The notes under the pieces: model-generated
Database searches by the model: none
What the model saw: only the letters and a program-made list of their open reading frames with translations
What the model was told of the DNA's origin: nothing
Made by a program: the position numbers and the translations under genes
Source of the DNA: Marsupella aquatica
Taxonomy: Eukaryota > Marchantiophyta
Assembly (NCBI GenBank): GCA_973895155.1
Contig: OZ316893.1
Location: forward strand, 20,336,001-20,400,000
Length of the DNA: 64,000 bases
Direction of reading: 5' to 3'
In this document: one piece after another, positions 24,301 through 35,869 of the stretch
How positions within the stretch are numbered: the first letter of the stretch is position 1
Layout of the letters: every line of letters begins with the position of its first letter

Positions 24301-25332
24301 GGTTGGGGTTGGGCAGGAATCATCTGGGCTTACAGTTTTATCACTTATATCCCTTTGGACTTCATAAAGTTTGCAATTCGATATATCCTGAGTGGGAAGG
24401 CTTGGAACCTGATGTTGCAGAAAAAGGTATGAAGAAAACCACCTTCTTCATTACATTGGTGTCATCTGATATTTTTGTGGCTCTATATTTAATCTACTTA
24501 ATTAGTTTTATATTCGCCATGTGCCTTGGAAAGTATATTCCAAGGATGACTTCTTTTTCTCTGTGGATATCCGTTTCTTGATCGGTTCCTTCCCTCAGAG
24601 ACTCATTTGTGAAACCCGGTGAATCACCAGGATATTGGTCTTGTCATTGACATCGGGATTGTTGCTTGGCAGACTGCATTTACTAGTCAGAAGGATTTTG
24701 GCAAGGAGGCTAGGGAAGCACAGTGGGCACAAGCTCAGCGCACACTTCATGGGTTGCAACCAGTAGGTACAGACTTGAAGAAAACCCCAGGGCATGCTCA
24801 CAATGGACCAGATATTGCTGGTGAGGCAAAAAGACGAGCAGAAATGGCCAGGTACCACCTTTTCCTTTCAGTTGGAGTATGCCCCGGTTCGAGTCTTCGT
24901 GTTTTGTTCTAAAGAACCCGTCCCACAGAGAAGCGCGATGGACTTGCCTATTCTGGTGATGCGCTGTAAGAAGGATGAGAAGAGGATAGATGGTTGGTAT
25001 ATGCACAGTTGTGGAAATGCTAAAATAGAGTCTGTATTGACGTTGGGCGAAGTTCGCCACATGTTTTGCAAAGACTCTGTACTGTCATCTCACACCTATC
25101 TCAGAACGTAGATGCAGTCTATATGGACATACTTTCCCACACGTTTGGTCGTGTATTATGCGCGTCAGAAAGGTTAACATTGCTGTAGTTCAATGAACCG
25201 GGGATTAATGGATTGTTCTTGCTTGAATTAAACAGATTACGGGAGCTCCATACTTTGAAAGGGCATGTGGAATCAGTAGTAAGGTTGAAAGGATTGGATA
25301 TTGAAACAATCCAGCAAGCGTACACAGTATGA
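18352..25332 (+). CDS. Plasma-membrane H+-ATPase (P3A), penultimate-Thr type
   Basis: It pumps H+ out of the cell, one per ATP. I read 19 exons: 18352-18438, 18695-18814, 19124-19222, 19423-19557, 19720-19854, 20170-20349, 20510-20716, 20837-21199, 21625-21729, 21851-21995, 22133-22297, 22473-22711, 22850-22882, 23100-23181, 23392-23552, 23756-23926, 24244-24426, 24673-24851, 25236-25332. They sum to 2886 bases, 961 residues, against about 950 for AHA proteins. Motifs are TGES at 196-199, the phosphorylated Asp in DKTGTLT (D343), TGDGVNDAP from 600, and the M6 Asp in LNDG (D698), equivalent to AHA2 D684. The C-terminus ends YTV, so Thr960 is the site whose phosphorylation recruits 14-3-3 proteins. 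Exon 13 is only 33 bases. Introns after exons 6 and 9 start with GC. The hinge motif reads [16 protein letters not shown] rather than the usual VADATDAARGASD. Confidence 0.95.
20395..20427. repeat. (TTTTG)n microsatellite in H+-ATPase intron 6
   Basis: About six ttttg units lie within the GC-AG intron between coding exons 6 and 7. Confidence 0.85.
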
Positions 25333-27340
25333 TTTCACTTTAGAATATCTGTAGCATAGCAGGGATTTTTGAACACCGACCACCTTGAGATTTAGGTTGC
25401 CATGATGAGTGACTGACAAATCAATCACCTTAGATGGCAAGGCTACGTGTAAGACATTGCATGCATAGTTTCGAAACTACTTCTCGTGGGACATAGTTTC
25501 GAAGTTTATAAGAAACAAGTTTCAGTACCTTTCTTTGCTGTACAATAAGAAAGTCATGAGTACAACATTATAGAGTTCTCTAGACTGTAACATAGATTAC
25601 AGACAGAGCCCCAATTGTGAACACCAACTTTGAAGGTGCACATTTTACATTGGAGTCTGGTAGTTCGAGAATCTTGTTGTCCTCTCGTCCTTGATTATTT
25701 ATTTACACATCACCTTTGATAAAGAAGTCATTGCAAGACTGACACTGAAGCGGGCACTGAAGTAACAGATCTGAGGACCTTACTTGAAGTTCATTTTGCA
25801 TTAATGACACCGGATTTATGCCCAGTGTAGAAGTAGCGTGGTGTACAGCGTGCCTGACTTCGTCAATGGGTATGACCTTTACAAAATTAGTTTTTCGCAC
25901 CTCCAACTGTGAAACTTCACTTTGAGCGGGCCATGCATGCTTGAAATTGGAAATACTGTGCACGTACTTTACAAATGCTTTATGATGTTCCTGACTGTGT
26001 ATTTGCGTATGGCTGCACAAAATACCACGATAAACTTGAAATCATACCTGACTTTTGTCAGCAATGACTTAGATGCACTCTCTAGGACCTCAAGTTCTGT
26101 TTTGTTGGAGGTAAATGATACATCTCATGTAGAAAAGTGGAAAGATATTTCAAAGTGGGATTGGCCCTAGCCCGGGCCTTTACCTTCTCTCACCCACAAC
26201 TAATGAGGAAGCTTGAATCATGTAGGCTTCCTCTCCTAATAATGCTGTAAATAATGCTGTAAGACCCTCACCATGGCAAGGATTCTCGTCATAATAAAAG
26301 GATTGTCGATACCCGAGGATGAACTAGCCTTGAGCACGGAATCAAGTGATACCCGAGGATGAACTAGTCTTGAGCACGGAATCAAGTGAACGTGCACGAC
26401 CTATAAGTGTGGCAGTGCTTTAACAACCACTCCTGGATTTCAAAAAAACTTGTGAAAGATTTTGATAAAGCTTCTTTCAGTCAAAGTCTGAAAGACATGT
26501 AGTCCGTTTGAATGTGGTTTGCAAGCTATTTCAATTATTAAGATGCCAACCTAGTGAAGTAGAGGATGCAGAGAGGTCTCATGTGATGCTTCCTGCACGA
26601 CAGGATCGCATTCGAGAGGTCGCAAAACTGTGTGACATCAAACTGATCAAACGAAAGCACTCAACTCCCCTCCTACTCTACCATGCAGTCCCATACAGTC
26701 CCTACTGGAAGGAGGAGGTTCGCCGCACCTGGTCGGCTCCACAGCATGCAGCCCCCATAGACTCTTGTCCCATTCAGTTGGCTCTTCCTTTCATACACTC
26801 GGCCGCCTATGAAAACGAGATTGAGGGCAGTTTTAATTCTAGACAAAGGTCCAGATCGATCAAATCAACGGGCACGGTGCAGTGTGAGCTTGCCTGATTG
26901 AGAGGTAGGAGGCAGGTATGGAGGGTTTTTCTTTCTCGCCTCCATAGGTGGAAGATGCTACAAACATTTTCTCTCTAGATTTCTTAGAATTATTGATCTT
27001 TTTGCTGCCTTTTATATATTTTGTGTTTTTTTATGACTCCAGATGGCTAGCAAGGTCGTTATTCAAAAGAGGAGTCCCAAAAATGTATGTTATCACCCAG
27101 GTTGTTGTTAGTTGTTAGTGAGACACTTGGATTCTAGAACATTGGAGGTCATGTGAGGAAATTTTTTGCTCGTGGGAATAAATTTTTTACTGTTTCCTCG
27201 CATGCTACAATGACCCATTGTTAGATTTGCTAGATTTAAGAATGACCATGTGATTCTACTTGAACTGCCACCAGCCATATAAAAGGGGGAAGTGTCCTCT
27301 CATTCTTCTCCTATCCCCTTCCATATCCTAAAGTATAATA
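25333..27340. other. H+-ATPase 3' region and spacer
   Basis: The first few hundred bases should hold the 3' untranslated region. The frame at 26508-26897 (129 codons) was considered, but it has no recognisable domain. A 40-base tandem duplication lies at 26308-26387. Confidence 0.45.
26308..26387. repeat. 40-base tandem duplication
   Basis: The unit begins gatacccgaggatgaactag and ends ggaatcaagt. It occurs at 26308 and 26348 with a single c/t difference. Confidence 0.85.
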
Positions 27341-27342
27341 CA

Positions 27343-28402
27343 CAGTTGCGCCACTTTTTAGAGTGGTCGTCATTCAAATTTGCAAGGCATAAAAATTAAA
27401 AAATATGATCAAAGGTAACTAATAAAATCAAAGTGTGAATTGAGTTTAGTGTGACACAAAAAGTTACACCATTGTCCAAGACAAGCCAAATAATCACACC
27501 AGACACCCCCAAAAAAGTGAAAGACTTTAATTAATGTACGAGAATCAATGCACGAGGATCAAGGAGGATACTCCCTCCAGGCCTCCATGATCTGTATTGT
27601 ACATACTCAGAGTATTCTACATATTCAATATTATGTGCAACATGGTTTTGTATAATAGTGGTAAGAGGAGTTTAATTGTTAATAACATTTTAATCACTGA
27701 TCAATAAAAAATTGTTCTCCCAATATTTGTGGTGATTTTTAGAGTCATTTGCACTATCATTTTCAATGCCAAAAGACAAAAGTAATAAGGCCCAAAGACA
27801 TAGTGAAATGCATGACACGGACGTTGATGGCAAGGTGTCGGGCGAGGGGCACACTGGCAATGTAGGGCAGCCCCTCGAAGGGCTCCAGTCGCGCACGGGT
27901 TGGGAGGGAGGGGGCGGCGAGCGAGTGGAGTGATGGTGAAATGGGGAAAAGGGGGAGGTTAAGGTTTAAAAGGAACATAAGAGGAAAAAGGGGAAAAAGG
28001 GGAAAAAGGGGAATAAAACACCTCTCATTTTGTTATACTTTTGTGGTTGTCATAGCCAGTGGTTTGTCCAATGACGTCTTTTATTCAAATAATTTTTTTG
28101 TGCAAGGAGAAAAAAGAAAAAGGGAACTTTTATGGCTGCCGTGGCCAGTATTTTGCACAATGATATCTTTCACTCAACAAAAAATTTTGTGCAATTTTTT
28201 ATTCAACAATATCTTTTGCACCATGAGCTATTTCTCAACAACATCTTTAACCAAACAACATCTTTTATGCAACGCACGGGGATTGAAAGGATAGCGATAG
28301 AATGGTCATCTTTGCTAAACCCTAACCTGAAACCGATAATATAACATTGCGCCAATGTATAGAGTGGTCGCCATTCAAATGCAAGGGCATTTTGGGTAAA
28401 AA
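27343..28402. repeat. Direct-repeat pair about 1 kb apart
   Basis: At 27346 and 28347 a shared block reads ttgcgcca, then tagagtggtcg(t/c)cattcaaat and t-gcaagggca-like sequence. Between the two copies are an aaaagggg tract (27980-28015) and AT-rich sequence with repeated acatctt words. The arrangement might be the short direct repeats of a small element, or an old tandem duplication. Confidence 0.5.
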
Positions 28403-28648
28403 ACAAACAAAGAAAAAGACTTGCTCCTTCTCTCTTTGACTTTTTACTTCATAACATCTTTCACATAATGACAACTTGGATGAAATGACACCTTTTTTTC
28501 TTTATAACATCTTTTACTTCACGATATCTTTGGCAAAATGACACACTTTTCTTATCAACATCTTTCACATAATGGCATCTTTGGCAAAATGACTTCTTTG
28601 GCAAAATGACTTCAAGGACGTCATTTGTGCAATGCATGGGTATTTTCC

Positions 28649-29056
28649 CTCAACGATGTCTTGGCTGACACGACATATTTTTTCTCAACGACATCTTGGC
28701 CGACATGACATCTTTTTTCTCAACGACTTCTTGGCCAAGACGACATATTTTTTCTCAACGACCTCTTGGCCGACATGACATATTTTTTTCTCAATGACTT
28801 CTTTTCTCTCAACTACCTCTTGGCCATCTTTTTTTCTCAACGACTTCTTTTCTCTCAACGACCTCTTGGCCGACACAACATCTTTTTTCTCCACGACCTC
28901 TTGGCCGACACTACATCTTTTCTCTCCACGACCTCTTGGCCGACACTACATCTTTTCTCTCCACGACCTCTTGGCCGACACTACATCTTTTCTCTCAATG
29001 ACCTCTTGGCCGACACGACATCTTTTTTTCTCAACGACATCTTGGCCGACATGACT
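28649..29056. repeat. Minisatellite, 34-36-base unit, about 11 copies
   Basis: The unit is close to ctcaacgacctcttggccga followed by cacgacatctttttt. The central copies (about 28890-29000) are nearly identical, with ctccacgacctcttggccga, and the outer copies are more degenerate. A tgtgcaacgca(c/t)(a/g)ggtatt motif lies near both edges (28625 and 29050), with a related one at 28265. Peptides read from it (FSTTSWPT and similar) follow from the repeat and are not evidence of a gene. Confidence 0.9.
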
Positions 29057-29099
29057 TCTTTTGTGCAACGCACAGGTATTGAGCTAGTTGCTCCATAAA

Positions 29100-29552
29100 T
29101 TCAGGAAATGACACTATATGGTGAAACTTGGTGCAACCAGGTTTTTGTCATGGCTAGTGTGGTTTAATGGGGTCTGTGGCTAGCTGAGATAGTGGCTAAC
29201 TGAGGAACACAAACCTGGCAAATTTTTGCAAGAAGTGGTTTCCCAGAATTCTCATCAAACTTACCAATTTCCAAGGTACATTCAGGCATTACTCAAGGCC
29301 GGAAATATGGCTCATGCATTATTTACTGTTAGTAGTTATAGCACTCCTGCTAAAACGGAGAGTTGTCCTCCAGATCTCAGGAGCAACGTTTGATATTAGC
29401 AAGCTTGCTTTTGTACTATGTGGAAAACCCAATGCAAGTAATATAACTATACTACAATTTGCATTCTAAGTCTACCATTAACAACCTACTCCATACAATG
29501 AAGCCAAAATTTATCTGGTAAGATAAAATTTTGATATTCAAATTATGCTTGT
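29100..29552. other. Spacer, nothing recognised
   Basis: AT-rich sequence without a supported gene or clear repeat. Confidence 0.5.
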
Positions 29553-29830
29553 GAGTAAGAATGGGCATGGAGTTGAGAAGTCCCAGCTTCAATTCCCCCT
29601 CCACATGCAAGGGTGTGGAGGGTATGTGTGTGGGTGGGGTGTAATGGTGGGAATACTGTTTTCTCTTTGGTCCCTGGTCATCCCACTTGGGGGCCTGGTG
29701 TAACCCTCTTAGTTTCCCTCCTGGTACCCCGCCTGGTACGGGTCCTTTTTGGATCCTTGGGTATGACCCCTTGTGGGTACCCTACAGAGGCATTGCCTTA
29801 AAGTTGATCATCATTCTCCTCCCTTCAATG
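29553..29830 (+). mobile_element. SINE-like element, same family as 55110-55440
   Basis: The B-box-like gcttcaattccccc near 29590 is followed by gtgtggagg, tgtgtgggtgggg, tgttttctctttggtccctgg, gtatgaccccttgtgggtac and cctacagaggca. The same landmarks occur in the same order in the element at 55110-55440. The A box is weak. Confidence 0.5.
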
Positions 29831-29979
29831 GGTATGCTTTTTGGTGTCAAGAGAAAAAGAAAGAATGGGCACGGTGAGTCTGGCTGAAGCCATTCCTCTT
29901 CATAAACACAAGTATTCAAGCTCGTTCATATTTACCTCTAGTACCTCCAGCAAATTTGCAAATTTAAATATGGTCAGTA

Positions 29980-30470
29980 CTGAACCAAAGTTACCAGTGT
30001 GTAATGATTTCTGGAGGCAGCTGCTATATCCTTAATCTCAAGCTCATAAAGTCCCGCTTGTTAACTTTTTCCCAGCCTGTATTTATGTATCATAAGGGAT
30101 AGTCAGTTTTCTTCATTTTCTGGTCACAAGATTACAGTCTATGAACCCTATGCCCAGACATGCATTATCCTAAGTATATGACTTATTTCAAGATTACTGC
30201 CTAGTAACCTGTACCCAGACTTTCATGATTATCCTCTTATACATGACCTATTTCAAGATTACAGCCTAGTAACCTTGTGCCCAGACCTTCATTATCTTCC
30301 TATACATGATCTATTTCAAGATTACAGCCTAGTAACCCTGTACCCATACCTTCACTATACTCCTATACATATCTATTTAATAAAGTGCTATCAAAAACCC
30401 TGTGCCCATACCTTCATTATACTCCTATACATAGCTATTTCATAAAGTGCTATCAAAAGCTTATGTACCA
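29980..30470 (+). repeat. Dispersed repeat family copy with internal tandem units
   Basis: This resembles 15140-15390 and 16015-16310 (cattttctggtcacaagatt, acagcctagtaaccctg, cccagaccttcattat, cctatacat). The part containing atttcaagattacagcctag is tandemly repeated four times or so with a period near 60 bases, from about 30120 to 30360. A shorter, degraded unit with ataaagtgctatcaaaa is duplicated after it. Confidence 0.7.
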
Positions 30471-30974
30471 TAAGGGACTATAGTTTACAGTGAAGTCTCT
30501 CCACCATGACTCTGGGAGCATGTTGGCGCTGGAACTATAAATTATTGAAGAGCGTGCATTCAGACGAGTACTAATAACGGCAAATTCTGTCCGACGTCGG
30601 TCCAATCGAATTTCATTCACCACAGTAGGCTGTGGATTGCTTTAGAATATCCGGAGCTAGTTAACCACGTCAGACCATACCCAGATCAGCAAAGGAATCT
30701 TCAACACACCGCTAGAAGAGAACGTCCTCCGTATGTATGACACTTGACACCCCTCCGATTGCAGAAAAGACGTCATGATGTCTCTGTGGGGAGCATTTGA
30801 GGACCTTCAGAAGCTTACAGCCGATCATCTCTTCTTCAGCACTCTCTGATTAGCACCCCACGAACTCACCGTGGTCTTGGGGTTTGCTTCTCAGAGGTCC
30901 CCATCTCCGATTGGCTTCAAGGGTGCTCCTCTCGATCACAGGAGGATGAGGAGTTGAGGATGGCTTTGGTAAGT
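30471..30974. other. Spacer, nothing recognised
   Basis: No supported gene. It runs up to the 184-base array. Confidence 0.5.
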
Positions 30975-31720
30975 GATGCGAAATTTGAAAAGGTCTGTTG
31001 TGATGTTTTTGATTTTGGAGTCATCCATTTTAGCGGTGTGAGGTCTGGTATAATCTAGCTTCTTGGTTGGCCAAGAAGGGGGTGGAATCAATTGCTCCTC
31101 GGACCAGTATCCTGGCCTGTGGATCGGCGACTTCAATTGTCTAGTGTCGACAAGATTTGCGTCGAAATTTGGAAAGGTCTGTTGTGATGTTTTTGATCTT
31201 GGAGTCATCCATTTTAGCGGTGTGAGGTCTGGTATAATCTAGCTTCTTGGTTGGCCAAGAAGGGGGTGGAATCAATTGCTCCTCGGACCAGTATCCTGGC
31301 CTGTGGATCGGCGACTTCAATTGTCTAGTGTCGAAGAGATTTGCGTCGAAATTTGGAAAGGTCTGTTGTGATGTTTTTGATCTTGGAGTCATCCATTTTA
31401 GCGGTGTGAGGTCTGGTATAATCTAGCTTCTTGGTTGGCCAAGAAGGGGGTGGAATCAATTGCTCCTCGGACCAGTATCCTGGCCTGTGGATCGGCGACT
31501 TCAATTGTCTAGTGTCGACGAGATTTGCGTCGAAATTTGGAAAGGTCTGTTGTGATGTTTTTGATCTTGGAGTCATCCATTTTAGCGGTGTGAGGTCTGG
31601 TATAATCTAGCTTCTTGGTTGGCCAAGAAGGGGGTGGAATCAATTGCTCCTCGGACCAGTATCCTGGCCTGTGGATCGGCGACTTCAATTGTCTAGTGTC
31701 GAAGAGATTTGCGTCTCTTC
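30975..31720. repeat. 184-base tandem array, four units plus a partial
   Basis: The landmark gatttgcgtcgaaatttgg begins at 31154, 31338 and 31522, with a truncated form at 31706 and a diverged one near 30975, so the period is exactly 184. Units are almost identical. The bases after tagtgtcga alternate caa, aga, cga, aga. Because 184 is not a multiple of three, minus-strand open frames shift each unit and repeat the same peptides; I do not regard them as genes. Confidence 0.95.
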
Positions 31721-33807
31721 GAAATCTCTGACTACAAATTTTGGCCAGAGTGGTCACGTCGAGGTGGAAGTTTCATAGAGCCTGTTCTATGTGCATTGCA
31801 AGAAGGGACTTATTTTGTGAGATTTGATTGGTTGGCAGTGAAGCGGGTGGAGATTTGATTTTCTTTGTCAGGGCAAAGTCCTAGCTGACGGTTTCTGTCA
31901 CGACCTTCAGATTCGCTGGCTAATTATCCCAGGGCATTCTTTTTGCCTGAGTAGTGCACGTTGAGAAGGAGGAGGGGGTCATTTGAATTCTTGGATAAGG
32001 CCGATGTTGGGTGCAATTTGTTGGGTGCGTTTCTGCAAACCCTGAGTCATTTTTGTCACAGGCTGGATGCAAGAGATGATTTGGAGGCCGGAGTTGCGAA
32101 GACTGCACTTTCTCTGCTGAAGAATAGGAAGGGAAGCGGTGCACTTCGGGATGAGTGTTTCGGACGGGAATTTCAAATATTAGAAGGCAGGCATGCACAA
32201 GCTCCGCAGAACATGCAGCTGCCTAAATTGTTGAAAGACCTTTTATCTCTTTCCCGCGTTTAGCATTTGGCAGAGATCTTGTTGGTATCTTGGTGTGGTG
32301 GGTTCTCGAGATGTTCACGTTGCCGTTTGAAGATTAATCCCTTAGGCTGGTTGATGAGGGGATCTTTGGACGCACACAACGTCTCCTGTTCGAATGGAGA
32401 GCTCGGCAGGTAGATCACACTTGCAATTGTACATGTAGAGGATCTTTTTCGAGCAAAGAAGCCATGCTTGGACACTGGACCACATGGGTAGCGCCCTCGT
32501 TTTGAATGGAACACTGCGATGAGAGGAATTCCATTCAAACATGCACTCTGCGTCACCCAGTTTTGCTGCATGACGAATGTTTGTGTACACTGTAAGCAAC
32601 GTAGTATTGATGAGGTCTGGACATTCCAGCCCACAATGCCCGAGTTTGACTAGGAGCAACTGCAGTGCTTTCGGACGAGCAATCCTCTACAGTAGGCAAC
32701 ACCAAGGGCCAGAATTCGAATGAATACTTGTGGCGAGAGTCAATTCAACTGACTGACATCCCGCTGACGAGCTCTTCGCCAGGGTACATGCATGCTTTCA
32801 CATCTGAGCGGCACTGTAGGGTGCATTGCATGGGTATGGACTATGGACTGTGGAGGGTCGAGGGCGTAGACAACATTGATTTCAGGAAAAGGATGGCGCT
32901 GGCGGTGTTCATGACACAGATCACAGGCTAATTGGTCTCGTGAAAACTTTTGCGCTTTTGCAGAAAGCTTCGAGCCACGTCTTCCTCCTCCTCTTTGCAT
33001 TTTCTAGTGGGGTCAGGATCCAACGGTGGTGGGGTGAGTACAAACATTCTGCTTTTGTCGAAGGTCAGATAAGATACCCTATTGTCAGTCTGGATCGGGC
33101 TGCCGCATCAGATATTGTTTGCATGGATTTTGGCCATAAATGACGCAGAGTGCATGTTTAACACGATCGTCTCCTTGGATGGTTTTATCGATTCTGCCTA
33201 GTGTCAACTCGTTTTTAGTTGTGCTATGACTGTCACGTTGCTCTGTGTACCTGCTCCGCTACCCCTCGTAATTTTCCCTCAATTCTAGCCCATAGCTTCC
33301 CACAGTACTGCCAACTCTTCTGATAGTCTCGTCTTCGCCTTTGCCCTGTTTGAAGCACCAGCTGTTGGTGTGAGCACTGAGCACTGCCTGCTTTCCTAAA
33401 CATAGATCATACCTTCCCTTCTCTCTCTCTCCCACATAGACACAATTCAAAACTCATCCGCTGTCTACTGACCCAGTAGAGCATCGTTCTTTCTTTCTTG
33501 TAGAACATCTCAAACGAATTGTTTAGGAGGCTTCATTTATAATTTTGGACCGGTACTCAAAATGATCTTCTCAGAAGTCACTTCCACAATTTTGTCGGCC
33601 CACCCAATCTTAGAATTATTAAGAAAATTGTCCATCTTTTCCGACGCCACGCCCGATCCTTTGCTGTCTTCGGCGTCATGAATGGCCTGTAAGCATACTG
33701 ATCACTGTCGACTCTTTCTCTCTCTAAAGTTGCGAACGAGAGAGGATTTGAGGTAGGGGTTTGATGGTCGACCCTTGGCGAAACAATGTTGCAGGACAGG
33801 AGAAAAG
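31721..33807. other. Spacer and upstream region of the amino-acid transporter gene
   Basis: There is no supported gene. A 19-base word (tgacgcagagtgcatgttt) at about 33142 recurs inverted near 32537-32557. A minus-strand frame at 32342-32659 has weak pentatricopeptide-like spacing only. A 3' splice-like attgttgcag-type context, atgttgcag ending at 33794, lies just before the transporter ATG and could close a 5' leader intron. Confidence 0.4.
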
Positions 33808-35869
33808 ATGGGAGGTGGGAGCGGGGTCGGGAACGGCGTCCCAAGGGTGCGTGAGAGCACACCACTGCTGGGTCTAAAAGAGGGGGATTCTGTGAAGGCG
33901 TCTACGTTGAAGACATATGGGAACATCTTCGTATCCATCGTTGGTGCCGGTGTGTTGGGGCTTCCTTACACGTACAAGACCAGCGGATATGCTGTGGCGG
34001 TCATTACAGTTATATGCTCGGCTGTCCTGTCGTGGCACTGCATGATGAAGCTGGTGAACCCTTTTTCCTGTTTGATCTCGATTTTGTTATAATCTCTTTT
34101 CTTCTTCAATGGTGCCTCCAGGAGTGTCTAAAGCATTCGATCATTCAGGACTTGTTTGTCTTTCTAATGGATACCTGTTCTGCGCATGTGTTCATATTGT
34201 ACAATATCTCTTGTTTTACTGCCCGTCTAATCTCGCGTCTTAGTCTCTTTAATCCGGATGCGCTGTATGCTCCGAAGGTACCGCCGAACGCTCCAGAATC
34301 AGCAGTATACCTGCAAAATTCAGTCTCTCGTGAGTCTAGCAGTTGTAAGTATAGATAGAACGTCTTATAACGGGGTGAAACTTTGATTGCAAGTTTAGTG
34401 TTGTAGCTTCTTGTTGACATGTGCTGGCACCTTGTGTGCTTTATAATTCTACTCCATTCCCCTTTAGATCCCGTTCGTTCGTTGGTTTATTTGTTCGTTA
34501 CTATGCTAAAAGATGATGAGAGAATTGACAGTCAACACAATTTCGGGTTTTGAGTCAAGATGTGCGGATTATCTTCCAGAGTTGGCCGACATTAATTCCT
34601 GGTCCAGGGCCTCGTACTCAAGCTGGTGCTGTGCGGGGTGCTGTGCCATGGGAGCAAATGTCTGGTCCTTGTAGAAGCAAGTTCATCTTGTCTGTAAGTC
34701 AGAGACAGTGACGACCCCAGGTTCACTAGCTTGTAGTGTAGTTTTGCGGATAATCGTCTAATGTTCTGCAGCTGATGTCCTCTTTGACTGCTATGTGGAT
34801 TCGATCACAGGTGAAATGCAGGAACGAGCTGGAAGCTCGAGGTACTCACATTGTAACTTCATATGGGGACTTAGGAGAACTGGCTTTTGGAAACTGGGCA
34901 CGTCAATTTGTGGATGTCATGATTCTGATCTCCCAAAGCGGCTGTTGTGTGGCCTACTTGATCTTTATAGGGCAGAACATTGCTTCGGTGGTCACTGGAG
35001 ATATCTCACGATACAGCTATTTTATTGCAATTCTATTTCCTCTGCAAGTATTGTTAGCATGGATACGATCGCTGGCTGGTCTAGCACCATTCAGCTTCTT
35101 TGCAGATGCTTGCAATATTCTAGCCATGGCCATGGTAGTCAAGGATGACGTCCATGACTTCACGGATTTCAGTAAGATTACAGCTTTTCAAGGCTGGAGT
35201 GCAGTGCCCTTTGCGATGGGGGTAGCCATATACTGCTATGAGGGCTTTGGAATGACTCTCACTTTACAATCTTCGATGCAAAAGCCCAAGGAATTTGGAA
35301 AAGCTCTGGCTGTAGCGTTTCTATTCATTACAACTATGTACGTCGCATTTGGGTTCATAGGTTACCTTGCCTATGGCGATGACACAAAGGACATCATCAC
35401 TCTCAATCTCCCGAACGATTGGACAACAATAGCTGTCAAGGGTGGGTTGAGCATCGGCTTGTTCTTCACATTTCCAGTCATGCTCTATCCTGTTCACGAG
35501 ATTTTTGAGAGGAGGATGCTCATGAGTCATTGGTTCCAGGAGTACTGCTCACATCCAGTATTGGAGGTATCAATGCGTAATGGCCTACGAGGGTTGATCG
35601 TGCTGGCCATAGCAGTAGTAGCAGCAACAGTGCCAGGATTTGGACTGTTTATATCTTTTGTGGGGAGCACAGTATGTGCTATGATTGCTTTTGTTATACC
35701 AGCCTTGCTGCACATTCAAATATGTGGGGAAAGTACAAGTTTTGTGTCAAAACTTGTCGACAGTACCCTAATTATTTGCGGCGTACTGTTTGCCGGCTAT
35801 GGGACGTATACAACTGGTCTAGACATCTTCAGATCAAACCAAACACCAAGCACTCTACCGGGTTCTTAA
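33808..35869 (+). CDS. AVT3-like vacuolar amino-acid transporter (AAAP family)
   Basis: Exons 33808-34053 and 34811-35869, joining in phase to give 434 residues; Arabidopsis AVT3 proteins are of similar length. AVT3 members of the AAAP/AUX superfamily export neutral amino acids from the vacuole. The N-terminus has a cytosolic acidic-type leader (STPLLGLKEG) and then the family's first membrane segment with NIFVSIVGAGVLGLPY. Further hydrophobic segments follow, about ten or eleven in all, including FVDVMILISQSGCCVAYLIF, VPFAMGVAIYCYEG and FFTFPVMLYPVHEIFE. The intron has GT at 34054 and AG at 34809-34810. The open frame extends upstream to a TTG at 33775, but 33808 is the first ATG. Substrate and membrane are inferred from family membership. 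Confidence 0.88.

Noticed and set aside
26508-26897. A 129-codon plus-strand frame downstream of the H+-ATPase
   Set aside because: No recognised family, no splice partners and no codon pattern like the neighbouring genes.
28685-29098. Overlapping open frames on both strands with repeated SWPT/KKSLR peptides
   Set aside because: They are produced by the minisatellite; repeat units without stops give long frames on both strands.
30936-31757. Four nearly identical 82-90-codon minus-strand frames
   Set aside because: Each is the same reading of one 184-base unit. The unit length shifts the frame, so there is no single protein, and no start context or neighbour supports genes.
32342-32659. Minus-strand frame with NTTLLTVYT and KLGDAECMFE, resembling pentatricopeptide repeats
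   Set aside because: Only one or two loosely fitting segments, no run of 35-residue units and no clean gene model. It might be a decayed PPR fragment, but the similarity is too weak to annotate.
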